Shown one piece after another: positions 16,787 through 24,921 of a stretch of 44,688 nt of DNA. The DNA comes from SIG710 sp045604985. Lineage in GTDB: Bacteria; Bacillota; Clostridia; Oscillospirales; CAG-272. The stretch is from positions 1 through 44,688 of the forward strand of contig JAZUPD010000015.1 in NCBI GenBank assembly GCA_045604985.1, given 5' to 3'. Made by a program: the position numbers and the translations under genes. Each line of letters begins with the position of its first letter. Position 1 is the stretch's first letter. Below the pieces are notes generated by a model, which saw only the letters and a list, made by a program, of their open reading frames with translations, searched no databases and was not told the DNA's origin.

Positions 16787-16833
16787 GTTTGTTTCCCTTG
16801 CCACTGCTTAGATCAGTGGCAAGGGAAACAAAT
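16787..16833. repeat. 19-bp perfect inverted repeat, role unknown
   Basis: Arms 16788-16806 and 16814-16832 are perfectly complementary with a 7-nt loop; a G-T pair extends the stem by one. No U-tract follows on either strand, so a plain terminator is unlikely. The arms carry a run similar to TTTCCCTTGCC. It lies between the foldase terminator and the flippase promoter. A small RNA, an mRNA-processing hairpin or a remnant of a short mobile repeat are all possible. Confidence 0.8.
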
Positions 16834-16902
16834 ATAAATGTCAAATCTTTGATATAATATTACCATGTTTTACGGTTTTTTTTCTGTTTTTTAAAAACTC
16901 TA

Positions 16903-16931
16903 TTGAAAAAAAAATAAAAATGTGATAACAT
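16903..16931 (+). promoter_or_regulatory. Promoter of the flippase gene
   Basis: TTGAAA 16903-16908, 17-nt spacer, TAACAT 16926-16931. Confidence 0.7.
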
Positions 16932-16962
16932 ATTGATATATATTAAATGAAGCAGGTACAAA

Positions 16963-18390
16963 ATGGACAAATATAAAAAATTAGTTTCAAACACTGCAAT
17001 ACTCAGCATAGGCACGCTCGCCTCAAAGGTGCTAGTCTATCTGCTCTTACCTCTCTATACGGGCTGTCTTTCTCCATCCGAATACAGTACCGCAGATCTG
17101 ATTTCACAAACGGCAAATTTGCTTCTTCCGCTCCTTGCAGTGGGTATGGTGGATGCAATATTCCGTTTCGCCATCGACGCTGAAAAAGGCGAAACAGAAA
17201 GTGTATTTTGCGTAAGCATTGTGATGATCGCCATAGGATCTGTCATTGCACTTGCGCTTATACCCGTGCTTAACGTGACGGGATTTTTCGAGGGATATTC
17301 ATGGCTTATACCTCTTTATGTTATTTCCTCTAATTTTCATCTTTCTGCGGCTCATTTCATTCGCGGCCAAGGAAAAACAAAGCTTTTTTCAATTCAGGGA
17401 ATAATCTGCACGGCTCTAACCATTGCCCTTAATCTCATCTTCCTTCTGATCTTTGATATGGGGATTCTTGGGTACGTCCTTTCTGTTATTCTCTCAGACA
17501 CATTTATGACGATCTTTCTCTATGTAAAGGAAGGTCTATGGAGATATCTTGCTCCAAAAAACTTTGACAGAATAATTCTCAGCAAAATGATAAAATACAG
17601 CGTGCCCATGATCCCAACTACTGTTTTTTGGTGGATAACGAATGTTGCTGACAGATATATGATAGCTTATTTTGATGGCGACGCTATAAACGGGCTTTAT
17701 GCGGTGGCATTTAAGGTCCCTACGCTCCTTATTCTCGTTTCGGGTATCTTCAGTGAGGCTTGGCAGTATTCTGCGGTTACGGACGGAAATGACGAGGGAA
17801 GATGCAGATTTTTCTCAAGAGTCTTTGATTTTTTTCAGTCCATCGTCTTTTTTGGTGCATCATGCCTGGTTCTTTTTTCGAAAATTTTTACCCAAATACT
17901 TCTCGATTCAAGCTATTACGAGGCTTGGCAGTATATGCCTGTCCTTATTTTTGCAACCGTATTTTCAAGCCTCGTGACATTTATGTCAAGCGTCTATGTA
18001 AAGCATAAAAGGTCGGTTAATTCTTTTGTGACCGCCCTTATCGGTGCGCTTTCCAATATAATTCTCAATTTTCTGCTTATCCCCAAATACAGTGCACAGG
18101 GGGCGGCAATGGCGACCCTTGCCTGCTACATCATCGTGTATATAATTCGTGCCGTCGACACCCAAAGATATGAAAGATTCAGCACCAGACCCATCGTGGT
18201 TCTGCTCAATACCATAATCGTTGCCTTTCAGTGCATTACGATGCTCATGGAAGTGAAGCTCTGGTTGCTCTTTGGCATCTGCTCTGTCATTGCCATCGCC
18301 GCAATCAATTTCGGGGCATTGTTTGCGTCGGTCAAAACGGTTTTTAGCAGTATTTTAGGTAGCAAAAAAAATAATTTCAAAAATTTTTAA
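16963..18390 (+). CDS. Polysaccharide flippase, Wzx/MOP superfamily
   Basis: A 475-residue membrane protein with about 12-14 hydrophobic helices, of the oligosaccharide-lipid flippase type. The N-terminus MDKYKKLVSNTAILSIGTLASKVLVYLLLPLYTG is typical of Wzx/polysaccharide biosynthesis proteins, with conserved charged residues DRY and RY between helices. It should export a lipid-linked glycan across the membrane. No glycosyltransferase genes are adjacent, so the substrate cannot be deduced; the LCP and O-acetyltransferase genes elsewhere in the window may act on related polymers. ATG 16963 follows GAAGCAGG. Confidence 0.9.
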   Translation: MDKYKKLVSNTAILSIGTLASKVLVYLLLPLYTGCLSPSEYSTADLISQTANLLLPLLAVGMVDAIFRFAIDAEKGETESVFCVSIVMIAIGSVIALALIPVLNVTGFFEGYSWLIPLYVISSNFHLSAAHFIRGQGKTKLFSIQGIICTALTIALNLIFLLIFDMGILGYVLSVILSDTFMTIFLYVKEGLWRYLAPKNFDRIILSKMIKYSVPMIPTTVFWWITNVADRYMIAYFDGDAINGLYAVAFKVPTLLILVSGIFSEAWQYSAVTDGNDEGRCRFFSRVFDFFQSIVFFGASCLVLFSKIFTQILLDSSYYEAWQYMPVLIFATVFSSLVTFMSSVYVKHKRSVNSFVTALIGALSNIILNFLLIPKYSAQGAAMATLACYIIVYIIRAVDTQRYERFSTRPIVVLLNTIIVAFQCITMLMEVKLWLLFGICSVIAIAAINFGALFASVKTVFSSILGSKKNNFKNF

Positions 18391-18397
18391 AAAACTA

Positions 18398-18426
18398 TTG
18401 CAAAATGGAAAAAAGTGTGGTATAAT
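18398..18426 (+). promoter_or_regulatory. Promoter of rplS
   Basis: TTGCAA 18398-18403, 17-nt spacer, TATAAT 18421-18426. Confidence 0.88.
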
Positions 18427-18432
18427 ACCCGT

Positions 18433-18510
18433 GTTATGCACATTTTGCATATGAATTAAGGGTGGTCCTCTGCCTAATGCTCGGCAAGAACATCCGGATT
18501 ATAAGGAGGA
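18433..18510 (+). promoter_or_regulatory. Structured 5' leader of rplS, possible L19 leader
   Basis: The leader has a short hairpin (18435-18440 with 18446-18451) and a second stem TGCC/GGCA (18471-18474 with 18483-18486). Firmicutes rplS mRNAs often carry an L19 autoregulatory leader; this is a candidate by position and folding only, with no consensus comparison run. Confidence 0.4.
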
Positions 18511-18517
18511 GCCAAAA

Positions 18518-18862
18518 ATGGATCTTATTAAGGCTTTTACAAATGAGCAGCTGAAGGAGACAGCGCCCGTTCTCAATATCGGTGACACTGTCAGAATTCA
18601 CAACAAAATCGTCGAGGGTACAAGAGAGAGAATCCAGATGTTCGAGGGAACGATCATTGCAAAGCATGGTGGCGGAATCTCGGAGACCTTCACAGTAAGA
18701 CGCATTTCCTATGGCGTTGGTGTTGAAAAGACTTTCCCCGTACATTCACCCAATGTAGTTAAGGTTGACATCATTCGCAGCGGTAAGGTTAGACGTGCTA
18801 AGCTTTACTACATCCGTAAGAAGGTTGGTAAGGCGTCTAAGGTTAAGGAACAGATCGTTTAA
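18518..18862 (+). CDS. rplS: Ribosomal protein L19
   Basis: 50S subunit protein at the 30S-50S interface. The 114-residue sequence has the family signature PVLNIGDTVRIHNKIVEG (about 15-32), EGTIIAKHGGG and the C-terminal RRAKLYYIRKKVGKASKVKE. AAGGAGGAGCC lies just before ATG 18518. It is monocistronic: its own promoter, a leader and a terminator flank it, without the rpsP-rimM-trmD genes that often precede it. Confidence 0.98.
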   Translation: MDLIKAFTNEQLKETAPVLNIGDTVRIHNKIVEGTRERIQMFEGTIIAKHGGGISETFTVRRISYGVGVEKTFPVHSPNVVKVDIIRSGKVRRAKLYYIRKKVGKASKVKEQIV

Positions 18863-18883
18863 TTTTGTCTACCAATTATCTGA

Positions 18884-18927
18884 AACAACAGGAGATATGG
18901 TTTTAAGCATATCTCCTGTTGTTTTTT
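18884..18927 (+). terminator. Strong terminator after rplS
   Basis: A 16-bp perfect stem (18884-18899 with 18908-18923), 8-nt loop and a T run. Confidence 0.93.
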
Positions 18928-18936
18928 GATAAAATG

Positions 18937-18967
18937 AAATGAGAAAAGGACATACCTTTTCTCATTT
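18937..18967 (-). terminator. Terminator-like hairpin at the 3' end of the HAD gene
   Basis: A 13-bp stem (18937-18949 with 18955-18967) with a 5-nt loop overlaps the HAD stop codon. It faces the rplS terminator. Confidence 0.65.
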
Positions 18968-19753
18968 TTTTATTTCTTCATATACCTTGCGAATGTTTTC
19001 ATATACAAATTCGGGCTTGATTTCGCTTTCGGCAAGGTCTTTGAGCTTCCCATCTCCGCTGAGTACGAGTATGGTGCTTATTCCTGCATTCACCCCGCAG
19101 GCAATGTCCGTATAGAGACGGTCGCCAATTAGGACTGTTTCGTCTTTTCGGAAGCCTGTTTTTTCCATCGCAAGGAGTGCCATGTCAGGTTCCGGCTTGC
19201 CAATGAATTTTGGAAAGCGTTTTGTTGCATTATAAAGCATGGTACTGACAGAACCGCAGTCGGGGACATAGCCATACCATGTGGGGCAGACCAGATCGGG
19301 GTTGGTTGCGATATAATCAACTCCTCTGCCAAGAAGTATACAGGCGTCCTCCAACTTTTTAAAGGTAAGCTCGGTGTCAAAGCCCATTAGCAGACAGTCG
19401 ATATCATCCTCAAGCACATCTGTGATGGGAAGGGAAGCGTTACGAAGCTGCTCCTTAAATGAATTTGTTCCGAGAGCATATATCTTTTTATATGAATGAC
19501 TATCAAGGTAAATAATCGTTGCATTTGTAGAGGTGAAGAAATCATCCGCCGTGGATTCTATACCAAGACTTGCAAGCTTTTCGATATATTTTTCAACGCT
19601 TTTTGAAGAATTATTGGTGAAAAAAATATATTTTCCGCCGATTTTTTTGATATACTCCAGCATATCGAGAGTTCCGTCAAAAAGGTCGTTATCAAGATAG
19701 ATGGTGCCGTCCATGTCGAAAAGGAACAGCTTCTTATTTTTAAGATCGCTCAT
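18962..19753 (-). CDS. HAD-IIA phosphatase (NagD/AraL-like)
   Basis: A cytosolic haloacid-dehalogenase-type phosphatase of 263 residues. Motif I is FLFDMDGT with catalytic D13 and D15, motif II FFTNNSS (about 43-49), and motifs III/IV GKPEPDM with IGDRLYTDI (about 184-190 and 208-216). The central section between them is a type C2 cap, placing it in subclass IIA. The start at 19753 (MSDLKNKK) follows GAGGAAAC; a longer frame has two earlier methionines without good sites. It is monocistronic and convergent with rplS. Substrate unknown; sugar phosphates or pyridoxal phosphate are typical for the family. Confidence 0.9.
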   Translation of the reverse strand: MSDLKNKKLFLFDMDGTIYLDNDLFDGTLDMLEYIKKIGGKYIFFTNNSSKSVEKYIEKLASLGIESTADDFFTSTNATIIYLDSHSYKKIYALGTNSFKEQLRNASLPITDVLEDDIDCLLMGFDTELTFKKLEDACILLGRGVDYIATNPDLVCPTWYGYVPDCGSVSTMLYNATKRFPKFIGKPEPDMALLAMEKTGFRKDETVLIGDRLYTDIACGVNAGISTILVLSGDGKLKDLAESEIKPEFVYENIRKVYEEIKK

Positions 19754-19963
19754 TTGTTTCCTCATAAAGGTATTTTTTCTTAAAATCGCTGTCACGCCCC
19801 ACGGAAGGGGTAAGATGAATAAAAATCTCTTTATTTATAGTATATGTTGACGTGCTTTTTTCTGCTATCTCCACTTTTTCTCAACCCTTACGTTTCGCTG
19901 TTTTTTTTGCGATTTTTGATTTTTGCTTTATTAGCCTATTTCTTATATATTCCTTTGACAATT

Positions 19964-20887
19964 TTATTTTTTAACGACGATTGCACACCATCCGTTATCT
20001 TCAACTATCTCAACAAGTGTCATGCCGTTTGCAAGAAGAACCTCCAGAACCTCATTCTTGCGCTCGGTGATGATTCCCGAAGCGATAAGGAGAGCTTCGT
20101 TCTTCATATATTTTCCGATATCGGGGGCCATTCTTATAATAACGTCCGAAACGATGTTTGCCGTTACAAGGTCATACCGTCCTCCCTCAAGTGAAACCTG
20201 CTTAAGAAGATCGGAAACCTCGCACGTTATATTTTTCTGACCGCTTTCGGCAATATTATCTCTTGCGACTCTCACCGCAACAGGGTCGATATCATAAGCC
20301 TCACAATGGTCGGCTCCCAGCTTCGATGCACAGATGGCGAGGATTCCGCTTCCCGTTCCGACATCGAGCATTCTCTGACCTTTTTTAACGTATTTTTCAA
20401 GAAGCTCGATAACCAGACGAGTGGTTTCGTGAGTTCCCGTGCCAAATGCCATTCCGGGATCCATGCGGATAACTATATCATCGGGTAGCGGTTCAAAATG
20501 CTCCCATGCGGGAACTATCACCATATGCTTTCCAATGCGGATCGGCTTATAATATGCCTTCCATGCATTTGCCCAGTCTTCCTCGTTTACTCCTATAAGC
20601 TCGAATTTTGCATCAATATTCTCGGATGCAAACCTCTCGCGGAGAAAAGCAATTGCGTCTGTTGGGCTTTTTTCACAGGGGATAAAGACCGAAATTGATG
20701 CGATGGTCTTATCGGCATTCAGTAAGCTCTCGTCAATAAGATCGCTGTAAACGCTTTTTAGGTCTATATCGCTGTAATCCTCTATCATAAGGTTGTTATC
20801 TATCATACTCATAATTGCAGTTGCGGCATCGAGCAGCTCCAGCTTAACGGTTATTCGGAGTTGAGTCCAATCCTTCGTATTTTCCAA
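19964..20887 (-). CDS. prmA: Ribosomal protein L11 methyltransferase
   Basis: SAM-dependent enzyme that trimethylates L11. The 307-residue protein has an N-terminal substrate-binding domain (about 1-100) and a Rossmann domain with MAFGTGTHETTRL (about 145-157), LDVGTGSGILAI (about 173-184) and TANIVSDVI (about 239-247). The start is TTG at 20887 with AGGAAGG eight bases upstream. It comes after dnaJ, as in many Firmicutes, but here a 314-base gap with an inverted-repeat element separates them. Confidence 0.95.
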   Translation of the reverse strand: MENTKDWTQLRITVKLELLDAATAIMSMIDNNLMIEDYSDIDLKSVYSDLIDESLLNADKTIASISVFIPCEKSPTDAIAFLRERFASENIDAKFELIGVNEEDWANAWKAYYKPIRIGKHMVIVPAWEHFEPLPDDIVIRMDPGMAFGTGTHETTRLVIELLEKYVKKGQRMLDVGTGSGILAICASKLGADHCEAYDIDPVAVRVARDNIAESGQKNITCEVSDLLKQVSLEGGRYDLVTANIVSDVIIRMAPDIGKYMKNEALLIASGIITERKNEVLEVLLANGMTLVEIVEDNGWCAIVVKK

Positions 20888-21201
20888 GGCTTTTACCTTC
20901 CTTTTTAGTTATTCGCTTTATTTGCGATCTTTGATGAATTTGGTGCGTTAAATAGGCGTTTGTCGGGGATTTTGTGAGGGCGTTGTCTATGGAAAGTTTT
21001 GATCGGCTTTTTTCAAAATGCGGCGTGGTCAAGCGGATGTACGCTTGTCGCCGTTTATACGGAAAAACGACGCTTTTGAGTGATTTCGCTTCTGCGTAGC
21101 TACCGACAATGTTGTCGGCTCTCGGAAGATTTTGAAAAAGCTTGACCAAAACTTTTACTTGATAGCGTACCCATAACTCTCCGACAAACTCTTATCTGAA
21201 T
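20888..21201. other. dnaJ-prmA intergenic gap filled by an inverted-repeat element
   Basis: No gene is present. Most of this stretch is the element described at 20958-21189. The ribosome binding site of prmA lies at its low-coordinate end. Confidence 0.7.
20958..21189. repeat. Intergenic imperfect inverted-repeat element, copy 1
   Basis: The outer ends are perfect 9-bp inverted repeats (20958-20966 with 21181-21189). Inner arms 20993-21018 and 21130-21155 match with about five changes in 26. The right arm recurs near 30080-30110 in almost the same sequence (two changes and one gap over about 36 bases, core AAGCTTGACCAAAACTTT). This makes it a dispersed element, like a MITE or REP unit. It would fold as a long imperfect hairpin in the dnaJ-prmA transcript. 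Confidence 0.75.
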
Positions 21202-22347
21202 TTATTTGAACAGAGTTGATATTTTTTTGAAAAATCCCGTTCTTTTTGCGTAATTGCCCTCGCCCACCTCATCGGCAAAGGAACGCATAATATCCTTCTG
21301 CTTTTCAGAGAGATTTTTCGGTATTTCAACATTCACATCGAAATATAGATCGCCTTTGCGCTGTGAATTTACCATGGTTATTCCCTTTTGCTTAAGAGAA
21401 AATCTTGTGCCTGGCTGTGTTCCCTCGGGGATCTTGAATTTCACTTTTCCTTCAAGGGTTGGAATGTCGATTTCTGCGCCGAGGGTGGCTTCAACCACCG
21501 TTATCGGAACCTCACAATATATATCATAGCCATCACGCTCAAAAATACTGTGCTTTTTAACATTGACGCTGAGTATAAGGTCGCCTGTTCCACCGCCGTT
21601 TCTTCCGTCACAGCCCTGACTGCGTAGAGCGATTCGTTCTCCGTCGTCAATACCTGCGGGGATATTGACCTCCAGTTTCTTTGAGACCTTTATCATACCC
21701 TTGCCGTTACAGTTTGAGCAAGGGGTTTTGATAATAGTACCTTTACCGTTACAGCCGGTGCAGGTGGTGGTGGTCTGAAAAGCCATTCCTCCCATGCGCT
21801 GTGTAATGCGCATTTGACCCGAGCCCTGACATTTTGAACAGGTCTCGGGGCTTGTTCCCTTTGCAGCACCGCTGCCGGAGCAATCAGGACACTTCTGTAT
21901 TCTGTTATAGGTTATCTCCTTCTTTGTTCCGAAAGCAGCCTCCTCAAATGAGATGGTTATATGAACTCCGATATCGTCGCCTTGTACGGGAGCGTTTCTT
22001 CTCCTTGAAGAACCGCCAAAGCCGCCAAAGCCACCGCCGAACATGGAGCTGAATATATCACCAATATCACCAAAATCTCCAAAACCGCTAAATCCGCCGC
22101 CAAAGCCTCCGCTTGCGGGGTCAAATGCCGCATGACCAAACTGGTCGTATTTCGCCTTCTGCTCGGGGTCGGAAAGGATGGCATAAGCCTCGTTTACCTC
22201 TTTGAATTTCTCCTCAGCGATCTTATCGCCGGGATTGAGGTCTGGATGATACTTTTTTGCAAGTGAACGGTAAGCCTTTTTTATTGATGCATCGTCTGCG
22301 CTTTTGTCAAGCCCCAACACCTCATAATAATCTCTTTTATCTGCCAT
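21202..22347 (-). CDS. dnaJ: Chaperone DnaJ
   Basis: Hsp40 co-chaperone that delivers substrates to DnaK and stimulates its ATPase. The 381-residue protein has a J domain with the HPD motif (KKYHPDLN, about 31-38), a Gly/Phe-rich region (about 77-110), four CxxCxGxG zinc repeats (CPDCSGSG, CSKCQGSG, CTGCNGKG, CSNCNGKG, about 150-215) and two C-terminal beta domains. It is a complete type I DnaJ. GAGGAC precedes ATG 22347. A hairpin lies between dnaK and this gene. Confidence 0.98.
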   Translation of the reverse strand: MADKRDYYEVLGLDKSADDASIKKAYRSLAKKYHPDLNPGDKIAEEKFKEVNEAYAILSDPEQKAKYDQFGHAAFDPASGGFGGGFSGFGDFGDIGDIFSSMFGGGFGGFGGSSRRRNAPVQGDDIGVHITISFEEAAFGTKKEITYNRIQKCPDCSGSGAAKGTSPETCSKCQGSGQMRITQRMGGMAFQTTTTCTGCNGKGTIIKTPCSNCNGKGMIKVSKKLEVNIPAGIDDGERIALRSQGCDGRNGGGTGDLILSVNVKKHSIFERDGYDIYCEVPITVVEATLGAEIDIPTLEGKVKFKIPEGTQPGTRFSLKQKGITMVNSQRKGDLYFDVNVEIPKNLSEKQKDIMRSFADEVGEGNYAKRTGFFKKISTLFK

Positions 22348-22377
22348 TATTTATGTCCTCAATATTAAAATGGGTAA

Positions 22378-22415
22378 GCGGAAAAGGGCGTTTTTTGCAA
22401 AAATCCCTTTTCCGC
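22378..22415 (-). repeat. Hairpin in the dnaK-dnaJ intergenic region
   Basis: An 11-bp perfect stem (22378-22388 with 22405-22415) with a 16-nt loop. No T run follows on the minus strand, so full termination is unlikely. It may protect the 3' end of dnaK mRNA or reduce dnaJ expression. Confidence 0.7.
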
Positions 22416-22441
22416 ATATATTAAATTACGAGTAATTATAA

Positions 22442-24286
22442 TTACTTATTGTCGCCTGTTTTATCCTCGAAATCGGCATCATAATATGTGCCGTCGCCTC
22501 CCTGTGCATTGCCTGCGGCATTAGGATCAAAGCCTGCGCCACCCTGAGCTTGCTGAGCTTGTTGATAGAGCTTTTCGGAGATCGCATAGAAGGATTTTTC
22601 AAGAGCCTCTGTATCAGCCTTGATTGCTTCTGTGTCTGTACCCTGAAGGGTTGTGCGAAGCTTTTCGATAGCCTCCTTTATAGGAGCTTTTTCTTCCTCG
22701 GTAACCTTGTCGCCAAGCTCACCAAGGCTCTTTTCACTCTGGAAAATAAGGCTTTCAGCATGGTTTCTTGCATCAACTGCTTCTTTCTGCTTCTTATCTT
22801 CCTCTGCAAATTTCTCTGCATCCTTAACAGCCTTTTCTATATCAGCCTCACTCATGTTCGTTGAGCTTGTAATAGTGATATGCTGTTCCTTGCCTGTGCC
22901 GAGATCCTTTGCAGTTACATTAACGATACCGTTAGCGTCGATATCAAACGTAACCTCGATCTGGGGAACTCCGCGGGGAGCGGAGGGAATACCGTCAAGC
23001 TTGAAGCGGCCGAGAGTTGTGTTGCCGGCTGCCATTTCACGTTCGCCCTGAAGAACATGGATCTCAACGGAGGTCTGACCGTCTGCTGCTGTGGAATAAA
23101 CCTGACTCTTCTTTACGGGTATGGTTGTATTTCTGTCGATAATGCGGTTGAAAACGCCTCCGAGAGTTTCGATACCGAGAGAAAGGGGTGTTACATCGAG
23201 AAGGAGGAGGTCTTTTACTTCTCCTCCGAGAACGCCAGCCTGAATTGCCGCACCTATGGCAACGCACTCATCGGGGTTGATGCCCTTGAAGGGGTCTTTG
23301 CCCGTAAACTTCTTAACAGCTTCCTGAACTGCGGGAATTCTTGAAGAACCGCCGACCAGAAGAACTTTATCAATCTGTGATGCGCTGATGCCCGCATCTG
23401 TCATTGCCTTCTTTGTGGGGATCATTGTTCTCTCAACCAGATCTGCTGTGATCCTATCAAATTCTGCTCTTGTGAGAGTTGTATCAAAGTGGAGAGGACC
23501 TTCGGGAGTTGCTGTAATAAAAGGAAGGTTGATATTCGTACTAGTCATGCCCGAAAGTTCGATCTTTGCCTTCTCTGCCGCATCTTTGAGTCTCTGAAGA
23601 ACTGTTTTGTCCTTACGAAGGTCGATGCCGTTTTCCTTGAGGAACTGCTCTGCCATCCAGTCGATGACCTTGGCATCGAAGTCGTCGCCGCCAAGACGGT
23701 TATCGCCGTTTGTTGCAAGAACTTCGAAAACACCGTCGGAAATTTCGAGAATGGAAACGTCAAATGTACCGCCGCCAAGGTCGAAAACCATGATCCTTTG
23801 ATCGTTTTCTTTATCCATGCCGTATGCAAGAGCAGCGGCAGTAGGCTCGTTGATGATACGAAGAACCTCAAGACCCGCAATGTGGCCAGCATCCTTTGTT
23901 GCCTGTCTTTGTGCGTCTGTGAAGTATGCGGGAACTGTGATAACAGCCTGTGTTACAGGTGTACCCAGATATGCTTCTGCATCTGCCTTCAGCTTCTGAA
24001 GGATCATTGCTGAGATCTCTTGGGGAGTTCTTTCTTTATCATCAAAATTTACCTTATAATTTATACCCATCTCGCGCTTGATACTGCTGACTGTTCTGTC
24101 GGGGTTTGTGATAGACTGGCGCTTTGCAACCTGACCTACCATTCTCTCGCCTGTTTTTGAGCAAGCGACGATAGAGGGGGTTGTTCTTGCTCCTTCAGGA
24201 TTGGGGATGACGATAGGCTCGCCGCCCTCAAATACCGCAACGCAAGAATTCGTTGTACCAAGATCTATTCCTATGATTTTTCCCAT
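22442..24286 (-). CDS. dnaK: Chaperone DnaK (Hsp70)
   Basis: Central ATP-driven chaperone. The 614-residue protein starts MGKIIGIDLGTTNSC; a longer frame starting at TTG 24301 would cover the GGAGG site, so ATG 24286 is used. Seen: ATPase signatures IGIDLGTTNSC (5-15), VFDLGGGTFDVSI (about 170-182) and VLLVGGSSRIP (about 310-320), the linker VKDLLLLDVTPLSLG (about 360-374), and the substrate-binding domain with a helical lid. The C-terminus is rich in Gly, Ala and Gln and ends with acidic residues. It is the third gene of the hrcA operon and controlled by HrcA at CIRCE. Confidence 0.98.
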   Translation of the reverse strand: MGKIIGIDLGTTNSCVAVFEGGEPIVIPNPEGARTTPSIVACSKTGERMVGQVAKRQSITNPDRTVSSIKREMGINYKVNFDDKERTPQEISAMILQKLKADAEAYLGTPVTQAVITVPAYFTDAQRQATKDAGHIAGLEVLRIINEPTAAALAYGMDKENDQRIMVFDLGGGTFDVSILEISDGVFEVLATNGDNRLGGDDFDAKVIDWMAEQFLKENGIDLRKDKTVLQRLKDAAEKAKIELSGMTSTNINLPFITATPEGPLHFDTTLTRAEFDRITADLVERTMIPTKKAMTDAGISASQIDKVLLVGGSSRIPAVQEAVKKFTGKDPFKGINPDECVAIGAAIQAGVLGGEVKDLLLLDVTPLSLGIETLGGVFNRIIDRNTTIPVKKSQVYSTAADGQTSVEIHVLQGEREMAAGNTTLGRFKLDGIPSAPRGVPQIEVTFDIDANGIVNVTAKDLGTGKEQHITITSSTNMSEADIEKAVKDAEKFAEEDKKQKEAVDARNHAESLIFQSEKSLGELGDKVTEEEKAPIKEAIEKLRTTLQGTDTEAIKADTEALEKSFYAISEKLYQQAQQAQGGAGFDPNAAGNAQGGDGTYYDADFEDKTGDNK

Positions 24287-24330
24287 GATTTTTTCCTCCA
24301 AAAAATATTATAGATTTTATTGTTTACAAA

Positions 24331-24921
24331 TTAATTTGCCACTTTGACCATGGCATAGCGGAGAACTTTGTCTCCGATTGTGTATCCCTTTTGCAGGACC
24401 TCAACTATCTCCTGCTCGCCGTAGTTTTCATCATCTACATGGAATACTGCGTTGTGAAGCTCGGGATCAAAGACCTTTCCAAGTGCCTCTATCTCATTAA
24501 CTCCAAGCTTTTTCATAACTTCTCCAAAACTGCGGAGAGTCATTTCAAGACCTTTTGCAACATTTTCTGCATTACCGCCGCCATATGTCGTTGCTCTTTC
24601 AAGATTGTCGATTACGGGAAGTATCTGCAAGAGTGCATCTGCCTTTGCATCGGAATATGTGCGTTCCTTCTCCGAGGCACTTCTTTTTCTGAAGTTATCG
24701 TATTCCGCAAGCATCGTAAGATACTTTGCATTTGAGTCCTCAAGTGCCTTTTGCGCTTCCTCCAGAGTTTTTTTTGTTTCTTCAAGCTCCTTTTTCAACG
24801 TGCTTTCAGGACTTTTTTTCGATTTTTTCTTTTCTTCATTTGTTCCTTCGTCCTCTTTGTCAAGCTCAAGCTCGTTTAGAGTCTCTTCAAGCTTTTTTTC
24901 GGACATTTTTGTGTCAGCCAT
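24331..24921 (-). CDS. grpE: Nucleotide exchange factor GrpE
   Basis: Releases ADP from DnaK. The 196-residue protein has a long charged coiled-coil at its N-terminus (about 1-90) and the four-helix bundle/beta domain signature LPVIDNLERA (about 105-114) with VMKKLGVNEIEALG and DPELHNAVF. AAGGAGAAG precedes ATG 24921. It overlaps the hrcA 3' end by 8 bases, which suggests translational coupling. Confidence 0.97.
   Translation of the reverse strand: MADTKMSEKKLEETLNELELDKEDEGTNEEKKKSKKSPESTLKKELEETKKTLEEAQKALEDSNAKYLTMLAEYDNFRKRSASEKERTYSDAKADALLQILPVIDNLERATTYGGGNAENVAKGLEMTLRSFGEVMKKLGVNEIEALGKVFDPELHNAVFHVDDENYGEQEIVEVLQKGYTIGDKVLRYAMVKVAN

Noticed and set aside
22880..23344. Open frame on the plus strand antisense to dnaK, and several others across dnaK, grpE and hrcA
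   Set aside because: They mirror the codon structure of strong minus-strand genes, have no ribosome binding sites and no recognisable protein features.
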